Below, piece after piece: positions 33,306-40,939 of a stretch of 64,000 nucleotides of DNA; position 1 is the first letter of the stretch, and each line of letters opens with the position of its first letter. Position numbers and translations under genes: made by a program. The DNA is taken from contig NZ_JAUSRB010000002.1 of assembly GCF_030811595.1 (NCBI RefSeq), forward strand, positions 2,108,001 through 2,172,000. Direction: 5' to 3'. The notes under the pieces were generated by a model, which saw only the letters and a list, made by a program, of their open reading frames with translations, had not been told where the DNA came from and searched no databases. Source of the DNA: Streptosporangium brasiliense (GTDB taxonomy: Bacteria; Actinomycetota; Actinomycetes; Streptosporangiales; Streptosporangiaceae).

Positions 33306-33698
33306 ATGGTGTCAGAGGAACATGACAAAACCACCGAACATGAGCAGGTGGACGCGCTGATCGATGACCTCATCCGTGACATCCTCAGCGAGGCGAGCTC
33401 GTCGACGAAGACCCGCGCCCGTAGCGGGGACCCCATCACGACTTTGATCGAAACGGCTCTCGCCTCCCCACGAGCGGCGACGGGCGCATCGATGATCGAA
33501 CGGCTCCTGGTCGCCCGGGTGCTGGCCGACGCGCTGGCCGATGCTCTGGCGCCCGCGCTGGCCGACGCCCTCGCCCCGGAGATCATGAAGGCTCTGGAGC
33601 AGCACACCACCACCACCAAAGGTGGCCAGTCCGACAAGCGGGCAGCGTCGCCGACCCGCACGACCCAGTCTCGAGGTGGCAGACGGAAGGCCACATGA
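33306..33698 (+). CDS. Uncharacterised helical protein, partner of the repeat protein
   Basis: A 130-residue protein with AAAGGAG six bases before ATG 33306. The N-terminus is acidic with an amphipathic helix (VDALIDDLIRDILSEASSST), the middle is a long Ala/Leu helix (MIERLLVARVLADALADALA then PALADALAPEIMKALE) and the C-terminus is a basic, Thr/Ser/Arg-rich tail (RTTQSRGGRRKAT). No family is recognised. The helix register resembles that of the upstream 21-residue repeats, so the two may co-assemble. This is inference from order, spacing and composition. Confidence 0.72.
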   Translation: MVSEEHDKTTEHEQVDALIDDLIRDILSEASSSTKTRARSGDPITTLIETALASPRAATGASMIERLLVARVLADALADALAPALADALAPEIMKALEQHTTTTKGGQSDKRAASPTRTTQSRGGRRKAT

Positions 33699-33800
33699 CG
33701 CACTCGCCACCACGCCTGCACCGGACGCTGATGGCGTGTAAGCGGCTGAGCCCCAGGCACGGCGATCCGGACCACGGCACGGTTACCTGCATCCTCACTG

Positions 33801-34349
33801 TCAGATCAGGCGCTCCAGGAAGACCATGATCGTCATGACGGTGATGCCGGTGACGATCAGGACGACGGACCAGCGCAGATTGCGGTGCTTGGTGCGCGCG
33901 ATCCGGGCGATCCGCAGGGCGTCGGTGGCCAGGAACAGCTCGTAGTCCGCTGTCTCGGCGTTCATCCGTTCGATCAGGGCCTGGGGCGTGGGCTCCTCGG
34001 CGTAGGCGAGGAGCCGCTGTCCGCCCTGGCCGGGGGACGGCGGGCGGATGGTGATCAGGATCAGCAGGACCGCCGCCGACAGCAGGATCAGCGCCAGGAT
34101 GACGCCGAAGCGCCCGACTCCCGGGAAGCGGGCCGGACCGGTGAGGATGAGGGTGACCGTCACACCGTAGGCAACGCCCGCCCACGACAGTGGAAGGCCG
34201 GCCCTCTTCTCGCTGGCGCTGATCAGCTCGGCGCGGGCCGCGGCGGTGGCGGCGTCGAGCCGGTCCCTGAGGGACGGGGACATGGACGCGTGCCGCGCGC
34301 CGCTGCCGTCTCCTGAGCGGGGACCGGGTGTGGCCGGACGGTGGTTCAT
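33801..34349 (-). CDS. Small polytopic membrane protein resembling Pycsar effector PycTM (DUF5706)
   Basis: A 182-residue protein with three predicted helices: AGVAYGVTVTLILTG, VILALILLSAAVLLILITI and VVLIVTGITVMTIMVFL. The layout (helical N-terminus, two central helices, a soluble segment with LLAYAEEPTPQALIERM, then RIARIARTKHRNLRWSVVL before the last helix) is that of DUF5706 proteins, the membrane effectors of Pycsar phage defence. No uridylate or cytidylate cyclase gene is near, so it may be an orphan. ATG 34349 has AAGGAT upstream. Confidence 0.6.
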   Translation of the reverse strand: MNHRPATPGPRSGDGSGARHASMSPSLRDRLDAATAAARAELISASEKRAGLPLSWAGVAYGVTVTLILTGPARFPGVGRFGVILALILLSAAVLLILITIRPPSPGQGGQRLLAYAEEPTPQALIERMNAETADYELFLATDALRIARIARTKHRNLRWSVVLIVTGITVMTIMVFLERLI

Positions 34350-34629
34350 GGTGGGCGATCCTTTTCCGCTGGCGTCGTGGACCAGTGCGGTCGGCCGGTC
34401 GCCGGTGGACACGTGAGGATTCCGACGCTCCAGGCGCGGGCGGCACGAGTCGGATCACCTTCGACCCGGCGGCGGAGGCGCGCAGGCGGAACACCCGCGT
34501 CCCGTTACGACGGCCCACGCTCTCAGTGTCCCCCGTCCCTCATGACGCCGCCTGCCGGGGTGTTCCGCATCAATCGGCTGACCACAAGGTCCGAATGGGT
34601 GGCGGTGCGGCCCCGGGGGCGGCGGGTCG

Positions 34630-34997
34630 GTCGGGTGCGGCCTTCGATGAAGTGCTGATCGACGCCGGGATCCGAGCGGTCACGGCCGGTATCCGGATCC
34701 CGCAGATGAACGCGATCACGGAGCGTTGGATCCAGACCTGCCGGCGCGGACCGCTGGGCCGTCCCCTTATCTATCCGGAACCGGCTATCTATCCGGAACC
34801 GGCGCCACCTTCTGCATGCCCTGCGTGAATCCGAGACGTTCCACAACGGACACCGACCACACCGGACTCTTCGGCAGGCCGCACCGCTCCGACCGCGACC
34901 CGGCTCGGGCGCCGACCGAGCTCAGGTTGCTCGGCTCGGCGTCCGCCGACGTGATCGTCTGGGCAGCGTCCTCGGGGAGTACCGGCATGCTGCTTGA
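34630..34997 (+). pseudogene. Transposase remnant, C-terminal part of an rve-type DDE domain
   Basis: The frame SGAAFDEVLIDAGIRAVTAG then MNAITERWIQTCRRG is the end of an integrase-core transposase, with the last catalytic Glu in MNAITERW. A frameshift follows; the next frame reads RHLLHALRESETFHNGHRPH and ends RRRDRLGSVLGEYRHAA before TGA 34997. An exact 18-bp duplication (34768-34803) lies at the break. No upstream catalytic Asp region and no inverted repeats remain. Confidence 0.7.
34768..34803. repeat. Exact 18-bp tandem duplication
   Basis: TATCTATCCGGAACCGGC is present twice in tandem inside the transposase remnant. Being 18 bp it would keep the frame; a separate one-base change shifts it. 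Confidence 0.85.
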
Positions 34998-35016
34998 CCT
35001 GGACGGATGAATTTTC

Positions 35017-35172
35017 GGCACCCGCGATGCCGAGCTACGCCTGGGCCGGCACGTCCCGGTCAGCCACGGCGCGGTAGAGCTGCTCATGCGCCGGGCCGCG
35101 ATGGAAGGACTCAGCGGCCGGCCCGAATGGCGGCGGACCGAACCGGACCAGATCGCCACTTCCATCGGCTGA
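35017..35172 (+). pseudogene. IS3-type transposase fragment
   Basis: The frame AELRLGRHVPVSHGAVELLM then RRAAMEGLSGRPEWRR and PDQIA matches the N-terminal helical part of IS3-family orfB products. It ends at TGA 35172, touching the stop of the convergent DUF5997 gene. It is in the opposite structural order to a normal element (this N-terminal piece lies after a C-terminal piece), so two different insertions have left scars. Confidence 0.6.
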
Positions 35173-35538
35173 CTAGCGCTGCTTGAGGCGCTGCGCCTCC
35201 TTGCGCACCTCGGCCTGAACCGACCGCTCGCGCTTCAGCCACTCGGGGTCCTCCGCCTTGATGGCGTCGATCTCGGCGGTGGTGAGCGGCCCGGTGATGC
35301 CGCCCCGGGCCAGGCCCGAGTTGGAGATGCCCAGCTTCACGGCGACGACCTGCTTGGGGTGCGGCCCGTTACGCCGCAGATCGGCCAGCCATGCCGGCGG
35401 ATCGGCCTGCAGCGCGTTCAGCTCATCCCTGGAGACGACTCCCTCCTGGAACTCGGCGGGAGTGGCCGAGAGGAGCACACCCAGCTTCTTGGCCGCGGTC
35501 GCGGGCTTCATCGTCTGAGTGGTCTTGAGCTTGGTCAT
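35173..35538 (-). CDS. DUF5997 family protein
   Basis: A 121-residue cytoplasmic protein with the family signatures MKPATAAKKLGVLLSATPAE, LNALQADPPAWLADLRRNGP and GISNSGLARGG, ending in a charged helix (RSVQAEVRKEAQRLKQR). It is commonly found divergent from the LysR-effector-domain gene that starts at 35593, and that order is kept here with a 54-bp gap. Function unknown. It is a chromosomal gene of actinomycetes, not a mobile one. Confidence 0.82.
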   Translation of the reverse strand: MTKLKTTQTMKPATAAKKLGVLLSATPAEFQEGVVSRDELNALQADPPAWLADLRRNGPHPKQVVAVKLGISNSGLARGGITGPLTTAEIDAIKAEDPEWLKRERSVQAEVRKEAQRLKQR

Positions 35539-35592
35539 GGTGTCAAGGGTATGGCGCGAAGCCGCTTTCCCTGACACCGGTACCGTGAGGAG

Positions 35593-36306
35593 GTGACTGA
35601 CAAGGAGTTCCGGCTGGCTTACGTGCCCGGGGTGACGCCCGCCAAATGGGTCAACGTCTGGGCCGAGCGTGTGCCCGACGTGCCACTCATCCTGGTCCCC
35701 GTTGCCGCCGCCGAGGTGGTGAAGCTCCTGCACGACGGCGGCGCCGACGCCGGGTTCGTGCGGCTGCCCGTGGACCGCGAAGGGCTCAGCGTGATTCCTC
35801 TCTATGTCGAGACCACCGTGGTCATGGTGCCGAAGGATCACATGGTGGCCGCCGCCGACGAGGTGACTGTTGCCGATCTCGCCGACGAGGAGGTGCTCCG
35901 TCCGATGGACGACACCCTTGAGTGGACGGCCCTGCCCGGGCAGCCGGCTTTCACGCGTCCGGACACGACGGCGGAGGCGATCGAGCTGGTGGCGGCGGGG
36001 GCCGGGCTGCTGCTGGTCCCGCAGTCGCTGGCGCGCCTGCATCACCGCAAAGATCTGACCTACCGACCGGTTGTGGAGACGCCGCAGTCGCAGATCGCGC
36101 TGGCCTGGCCCGCGGAGGCGACGACTGAGCTGGTGGAGGACTTCATCGGCATCGTCCGTGGGCGTACGGTGAACAGCTCGCGGGGCCGTACCCCCGCGCC
36201 TGCCCAGGGGAAGGCGCGGAAGCAGCCGCGGAGTCCCGCTCCGGACGGGTCGGGTCGCCGGGGCGCGCAGACCGGCCGGGGCAGGAAAGGCCACCGTCCC
36301 CGCTGA
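35593..36306 (+). CDS. LysR-type substrate-binding-domain protein without HTH
   Basis: A 237-residue protein with the periplasmic-binding-like effector fold of LysR regulators (FRLAYVPGVTPAKWVNVW, DAGFVRLPVDREGLSVIPLY, VVMVPKDHMVAAA, ELVAAGAGLLLVPQSLAR) but no N-terminal DNA-binding domain. The C-terminus is a basic disordered tail (RTPAPAQGKARKQPR). GTG 35593 overlaps AGGAGG, so there is no usual spacer and the message may be leaderless. It is paired with DUF5997 in many actinomycetes. Role unknown; a ligand sensor is possible. Confidence 0.8.
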   Translation: MTDKEFRLAYVPGVTPAKWVNVWAERVPDVPLILVPVAAAEVVKLLHDGGADAGFVRLPVDREGLSVIPLYVETTVVMVPKDHMVAAADEVTVADLADEEVLRPMDDTLEWTALPGQPAFTRPDTTAEAIELVAAGAGLLLVPQSLARLHHRKDLTYRPVVETPQSQIALAWPAEATTELVEDFIGIVRGRTVNSSRGRTPAPAQGKARKQPRSPAPDGSGRRGAQTGRGRKGHRPR

Positions 36307-36384
36307 ACCGTGCACCGCTTCAAAGTCGTCGTAGGGCGCTTGACCTGCGGATCGACCTGATGCGGCGGTAGCGGATCTCGTCGC

Positions 36385-36678
36385 GTGTCTGAGAAGGTCG
36401 CGTGTCTGAGAGAAGAAGTCGCGTGTCTGAGAGAAGAAGGGGGAGGAGGATCTCGCCGTCTCGCCTGGGACATCCGGTTCTACGAGGAGTGCGGATGCGG
36501 TGATGACTTCTGCCGGAGCTTCTGTACGGCCGAGCGGCCGGACGGAGCGTACGGCCCCGGGCACAGATGCGTGCCGCTGCTTCCACCGAGAGGTGATCTG
36601 ATCCTCGACGTCGTCGATGGGCGGATCATGTACGCGGAGGTCTTGCACTACCCGGAGCTACCCCGTCCGGCAAGCTGA
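36385..36678 (+). CDS. Small Cys-rich hypothetical protein with repeat-derived N-terminus
   Basis: A 97-residue frame from GTG 36385. The C-terminal 70 residues look like a genuine protein: IRFYEECGCGDDFCRSFCTA, with a Cys cluster that could bind metal, then GHRCVPLLPPRGDLILDVVD. The N-terminus comes from a triple 21-bp direct repeat (TCGCGTGTCTGAGAGAAGAA, 36380-36445) and may not be translated; GTG codons in each repeat are alternative starts, though only this frame continues. I do not recognise the family. Confidence 0.45.
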   Translation: MSEKVACLREEVACLREEGGGGSRRLAWDIRFYEECGCGDDFCRSFCTAERPDGAYGPGHRCVPLLPPRGDLILDVVDGRIMYAEVLHYPELPRPAS

Positions 36679-36830
36679 AGCCATCAGCTCGGGGAAGTGC
36701 AGCGAGTACGGCAGGCGGCGCGTCGCTGAGATCGGCGCGTTGGTCGGGTACGGCGGTGAACTGCAACCCCGTGCAGGGTCTTCACCCGACCTTCGGTCGC
36801 CGCGTCCTCCGGTACTCACATGTGCGGATG

Positions 36831-37073
36831 TCACTCAGCCGGCTGGCGTTGCCTTTCCCTGATCTTCCGCGCCAACCACCCGACGAAGGCCACGAGTCCC
36901 AGCAGGACCAGTAGGAAGAGCAAGCCGATGAGCTTTATGGGCTGGCCGTCCAGCACGTTCGCCAGCCACGGCAGGTCGAACAGCGCGGATATTCCGAAGA
37001 TCACACCGAACCCGATCAATCCTAGGATCATCGTGAAGGCGATCCCTTTAGCTGCTTCCCGCAGGCGGCCCAT
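36831..37073 (-). CDS. Small membrane protein with two helices
   Basis: An 80-residue protein starting at ATG 37073 after GGAAGGTG. Two hydrophobic helices (IAFTMILGLIGFGVIFGISA and IGLLFLLVLLGLVAFVGWL) are joined by a short loop, with a basic C-terminus (RKIRERQRQ). No family assignment. Confidence 0.65.
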   Translation of the reverse strand: MGRLREAAKGIAFTMILGLIGFGVIFGISALFDLPWLANVLDGQPIKLIGLLFLLVLLGLVAFVGWLARKIRERQRQPAE

Positions 37074-37531
37074 TCGGCACCTTCCGTCGTTTAACCCGAT
37101 TCTGTCTGGTAACCGGCAGGGGCGCATGGCAGCCGGTAAGCAGGTTCGTGGTCGGAACCGAACAGGAGTAGCGACCCACGGGGTCAGCAGGGCGCCGGTG
37201 ACCGGTGAACCGCTGAAGTACAGCACGTGCTGTGTGACGGCTCGAACCCCTGACATCCTGCTTGCTGCTTGCAAAGACGCATGCCGACCATGCTCGACCT
37301 GTGAGACGCAGCTCAGCGCACCGATCGCGTTCCCCGTGACTCCCCGCTGTTCCCCTTCGTTCCCCGCCCCCTCGGGCACGCGACGGACACGGCGCTCGGG
37401 AGAGACATCTTCCTTATCAGGACCGTCCCGGCCGTTATCAGGGGCTCAGAACTCGGCCCTGACCAGTGCTGGACGTGTGTGGACGTGAGCCGTCGCGTGC
37501 CTTTGTTGCAGTACGCGCCCACTGAGAGCCT
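37074..37531. other. Gene-free interval carrying repeat B1
   Basis: Besides repeat B1 (37251-37400) I see nothing with coding character. The segment 37400-37531 has a few short frames without ribosome sites. Confidence 0.5.
37251..37400. repeat. Repeat B1 (related to 40694-40838)
   Basis: About 145 bp match B2 with shared blocks CTTGCAAAGACG, GATCGCGTTCCCCG-type, TTCCCCGCCCC and GGGCACGCGACGG. The orientation is the same. The tail of the repeat resembles the C repeats at 38008 and 40500. Confidence 0.7.
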
Positions 37532-37888
37532 TTACTGCCCGAAGGAGAACCGGAGCCGTGCATTGATCAGGAAGTTGAGCCGGTGACGTAGCTCGTCGAC
37601 CATGGCCTGTTCCGGAACTGCCCCAGGCGTCAACAACGTCCAGCGCAGTGAGCATCCGTTCTCAGCGGGGCGGATGTCGAATCGGATCTCATCATCGGGC
37701 CTTTCCGGCCACAGTGACGACCAGACCACGAGTTCCGGCTCCACCGCCCGGAGGATGCGCGGCTCGACCTCATCGGGGTGCAGGTCCAGCCACTGCCGTC
37801 CACCAGACCGCCGAGGGTTGGCCAGACTCTCCCACACGATGTGAGGGGGCGGCGGCTGCGTACGCTCTCGCGAACCCAACTCGATCAT
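37532..37888 (-). CDS. SRPBCC-like protein
   Basis: A 118-residue protein with the pattern of small START/SRPBCC proteins: an N-terminal helix region WESLANPRR, a strand ILRAVEPELVVWSSLWPERP, DDEIRFDIRPAENGCSLRWT and a long C-terminal helix MVDELRHRLNFLINARLRF. Such proteins bind hydrophobic ligands in a helix-grip fold. ATG 37888 has only a weak GCGGAA upstream. Ligand unknown. Confidence 0.65.
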   Translation of the reverse strand: MIELGSRERTQPPPPHIVWESLANPRRSGGRQWLDLHPDEVEPRILRAVEPELVVWSSLWPERPDDEIRFDIRPAENGCSLRWTLLTPGAVPEQAMVDELRHRLNFLINARLRFSFGQ

Positions 37889-38200
37889 TTCCGCAGTCTA
37901 GAAGGACGTGGCCGGGCCAACCGTCATACGGTCGTTGTCCGCCAGTTTGGAAGATCTCGGTACGCGACCCCATGACCTGCTGTGTTCCGGGTCAGGAGCG
38001 GTCTCGCCTTGCCCGTGAGTCCCCGCGACTCCCTCTTGGTGACCCTCCTGACGGGCACGTAGCGGGCATGGTCTGAGAACCCCGTGTGGACGCACACGCT
38101 CCTCCCCGACGGGACGATCAGGCCCTACCTCAGCCACCACGAAACCAATTTTTGCGGTTGGCGATCATCCTGGAGCTGAGGCCCCCGCCGGAGGCATCTC
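37889..38200. other. Gene-free interval carrying repeat C1
   Basis: Repeat C1 (38008-38075; GTGAGTCCCCGCGACTCCCT, then CTGACGGGCACG and GGGCATGG) lies here and is similar to 40500-40562. The rest shows no coding character. Confidence 0.5.
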
Positions 38201-38236
38201 TTGGAATGGGATCAGGCAGGCGACATAATTGCCGCA
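38201..38236 (+). promoter_or_regulatory. Promoter giving a leaderless transcript
   Basis: TTGGAA (38201-38206) and CATAAT (38224-38229) are 17 bp apart. The expected start point coincides with the A of ATG 38236, and no ribosome site precedes that ATG. Confidence 0.5.
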
Positions 38237-38688
38237 TGTCCCAAGTGCCTAAGCTGGTCAAGTTAACGCTGGCGGTGATGGCGCTGGCATTGGTGGTCAA
38301 GGTTCTCAAGTGGATAACTGGGATCTACAACGTGCGCGAACCGCTCGACTGGGTGTTCATTGCTATGGCGGCTCTCGGCGTGGCTGCGGCCTTGGGAACT
38401 GCTGCGTGGAGCTTGTTCAGGGCGGGCCTGGAGCAGAAGCGTGGTATGCCGTCATCAGGGGAAGCAGCCAGGAGGCCAGTAAGGTATGGGGTCCTGTCCG
38501 GGGGCATGGTGACGTGCGCGATGATGGGGCTCGCGTCGATCTTCATGACTTTTAGCTCAACGGATGGGGGAGATCCGTACTCGGTCAGCTCGATCGGCTG
38601 GGCGGGATACACCACCATGGCGCTTGGCATGCTGATGCTGGCGGGAATGGCCGTGTGGACCTCTGTCAAGGTAGGCAGGAAGCGGTAG
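38236..38688 (+). CDS. Small polytopic membrane protein
   Basis: A 150-residue protein with four predicted helices: LTLAVMALALVVKVLKWI, WVFIAMAALGVAAALGTAAW, GMVTCAMMGLASIFMTF and GYTTMALGMLMLAGMAVW. The loops are short and basic. The third-position GC is lower than in core genes, suggesting it belongs to the transferred material near tRNA-Lys. No family is recognised. Confidence 0.65.
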   Translation: MSQVPKLVKLTLAVMALALVVKVLKWITGIYNVREPLDWVFIAMAALGVAAALGTAAWSLFRAGLEQKRGMPSSGEAARRPVRYGVLSGGMVTCAMMGLASIFMTFSSTDGGDPYSVSSIGWAGYTTMALGMLMLAGMAVWTSVKVGRKR

Positions 38689-38850
38689 CAGAGCGACCTT
38701 TTGGCGGCGCTGCGGCCCACGTGCGGCGAGCTAACGGTTGGATGCGGTGAGGCCGGCATGCGGCGAACGGCCCGAGTGCGGCCCCCGGCCGTGACCAGCC
38801 CTCAGGCCGCATGCACGGCCGGGGACCGCAACGCTGGGCCGTGCGGCGGC

Positions 38851-39456
38851 GCGCTGCACCACCGCCTTGAGGCCATCTCCCGGCGTCTGGACGGCAAGGC
38901 GGCGGCCTCGACCTACCGGCGCAAGCGAGCAGTGTTCCATCACGCTCTGGAGTACGCCGTGGAGCTGGGAGAGCTTCCGGCAAATCCGATCCACAAGGTG
39001 AAGTTCCGCAAGGTCAAGTCCAGTGGTGAGATCGATCACCGGTCGGTGGTCAACCCCGAGCAGGCTCGTCAGTTGCTCATCGCGGTGACCTACGCGGGCC
39101 GTACCCGTGGCCAGATGATGGCGGCCATGTTCGCCTGCATGTACTTCGCCGGTCTCCGCCCGGCTGAAGCGGCCGGGCTGCGCAAGGCGAACTGTGATCT
39201 TCCCGAGGCCGGGTGGGGCGCGCTCACCCTGGAGAAGACCCGGCCGGAGAGCAACAAGCGCTACACCGACTCGGGGGAGTCCAACGACGAACGAGGGCTC
39301 AAGCACCGCGGTGAGAAGGCGACACGACGGGTGCCGATCTCCCCGGAACTGGTGGCCATCCTGCGCGATCACATCGACAGGTACGGCGTCGCCAAGGATG
39401 GCCGGCTGTTCCGGACAGTTCAATGCAGGTCGGAGTCCATGCGTGGTCCATCCTGA
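38851..39456 (+). pseudogene. Tyrosine integrase fragment, core-binding domain and start of catalytic domain
   Basis: Recognisable from LHHRLEAISRRLDGKAAAST through RAVFHHALEYAVELGELPAN and the catalytic Arg region FAGLRPAEAAGLRKANCD to PISPELVAILRDHIDRYG. The frame then passes at FRTVQ (39422) directly into the non-coding flank seen after A1, so the catalytic His/Arg box and Tyr are deleted. The N-terminal arm-binding domain is also missing. Confidence 0.75.
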
Positions 39457-40077
39457 ACGGCTCTGAACGTCCCTGTACTGCAACCCGAAGTGAAACCCCA
39501 GCGGCTACCGGATCATCATTCTCTTCAGGTAGTGACCCCCGCCCCTTTCCATGGGAAAGAAATGCGCAGCCTTGGGGCCATGAAGATTGTCTTCGTCCAA
39601 TCGTGATCCCGGCTCGGGGAAGATCCAAGTTTGGGGGCCGATCTGTATGTGGGGGTCCGTAAGTGCTGTGAGTTTTGGACAATTGATGTGGAACTCGACG
39701 TAGTCCATCACGAGCGTGACGATGTTCGGCTCCTCGCCGACGAGCCCGGTGGGGTCGTCTATGTCACAGGCCATCCGCTTGTTCTTTCGCCACGGACCCC
39801 GTGTTGTCAGCGTGGGGGTCATCTGCTGATGTTGCGGTGCTGAGCTGTGAAAACAGAGGTGTAGGTCAGAGCGAGGTGGTTGGCTGCGGGTTCTCCTGGG
39901 CGACCGTGCTTCCCCGCCTGTTCTGGCATGTGATCAAGCTCGACGTCTGGGGACGATGAGCGTGGAGCGGCGTCGACGGCACGTGAAAGCTGACCGCGGG
40001 CAGTCATCTGGGCGAAATCACCGATGGACGTGACCTGCAAGATCAGGCATGCTGGTTCCCCCTAGGTGGAGGATCAG
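39457..40077. other. Interval with repeat A3 and one doubtful small gene
   Basis: 39455-39600 is similar to 31855-32030 (repeat A3), including GTCCCTGT-CTGCAACCCGAAGTG-type sequence and CTACCGGATCAT. The remainder to 40077 holds the doubtful minus-strand gene ending at 39505 and otherwise nothing recognisable. Confidence 0.5.
39505..39774 (-). CDS. Doubtful small hypothetical protein
   Basis: From ATG 39774 an 89-residue frame reads MACDIDDPTGLVGEEPNIVT onward, ending AAHFFPMERGG and KRMMIR. The end is matched by a diverged minus-strand frame at about 31927-32022 (shared LDxD, GPxAAHFF and a terminal Arg before TAG), and conservation of the reading frame between the two copies argues that this strand was once coding. 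The 31.9-kb copy lacks an open N-terminus. Function unknown. Confidence 0.35.
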   Translation of the reverse strand: MACDIDDPTGLVGEEPNIVTLVMDYVEFHINCPKLTALTDPHIQIGPQTWIFPEPGSRLDEDNLHGPKAAHFFPMERGGGHYLKRMMIR

Positions 40078-40296
40078 ATGGCGATCGGGCTCACCGAGAT
40101 TCTGCTCTTGCTGGTTATATGGGGCGTTCCGGCGGTGCTGTTGTTCTTCTTCCTTTACTGGGCGATCCGCCTGGCGATCAGACATGAGAAGCGGCGAGTT
40201 CCGGGTCCTCGCGAGATCCTGGATCAGGAGCGACGGGAACGTATGGCGGCGGAGCGTGCCGAGCACTATCGCACCAGAGGACGCCGACCCAACTGA
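40078..40296 (+). CDS. Small membrane protein with one or two helices
   Basis: A 72-residue protein starting at ATG 40078 with GGAGG five bases upstream (GTG 40066 is an in-frame alternative). A strongly hydrophobic segment (EILLLLVIWGVPAVLLFFFL) is followed by a charged helix (RHEKRRVPGPREILDQERRE). No family is recognised. Confidence 0.6.
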   Translation: MAIGLTEILLLLVIWGVPAVLLFFFLYWAIRLAIRHEKRRVPGPREILDQERRERMAAERAEHYRTRGRRPN

Positions 40297-40939
40297 ACAA
40301 ACATCCGAAGGCATTCCTGTTCCAGAGGACTACGTCAGAAGTCGGTGAAGGCTCAGGCCCGGGAAATCATTCCTGACCTGGGCCTTCTCTCTTTGAATGG
40401 GCAATGGGAATCGATCCTGCGCTGTCAGCTTGGGAAATCTCCATCGCGCCTGGTCGCTGAGCTGGTGAGACGCTGACCTGCGGGGGAGCGGGGCGAGTGA
40501 CCATGGTTCCCTGTGAATCCCCCTTGATCACCTTTCTGACGGGCACGCGCGGGGCATGGGAACGTCTGCGCCTTCGTTGCCCCTGGTGCTCAGTGAGCCG
40601 GGGGTGAGGAATGCCCCCCGGACCGTCGATCGCCCCCAACCATCGCACGCCATCAGCCACTTACTGGCGATCGTGACACAGTAGTGTGCGACTGACATCT
40701 TGCTTGCAAAGACGTATGCCGATCTTATCCAGCCTGCGAAAACGCAGCTCACGGCACTGATCGAGTTCCCCGCGATTCCCCGTTATTTCCTCTCATTTCC
40801 CGCCCCATCGGGCACGCGACGGGCACGGCTTCCGGAACGGACCCCCTTCGCTCGGTAAATCTAAGTGAGTTGATCGCGGTTTGGTTGCCGTGTCCTCTTC
40901 ATGTCGATGCTCGCGGGCCGGTCACGGTTAGCTGGAGAT
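40297..40939. other. Gene-free interval carrying repeats C2 and B2
   Basis: 40405-40450 repeats GGGAATCG...GCTGTCAG from 32060. C2 is at 40500-40562 and B2 at 40694-40838. No reading frame has a ribosome site or codon bias. Confidence 0.5.
40694..40838. repeat. Repeat B2 (related to 37251-37400)
   Basis: Similarity to B1 runs from CTTGCTTGCAAAGACG to GGGCACGCGACGGGCACGG with many substitutions, so the duplication is old. Confidence 0.7.

Noticed and set aside
34726..35010. A 94-codon frame ending GSTGMLLDLDG
   Set aside because: The overlapping frame ending LGEYRHAA matches known transposase C-termini, so this one is out of frame with the remnant.
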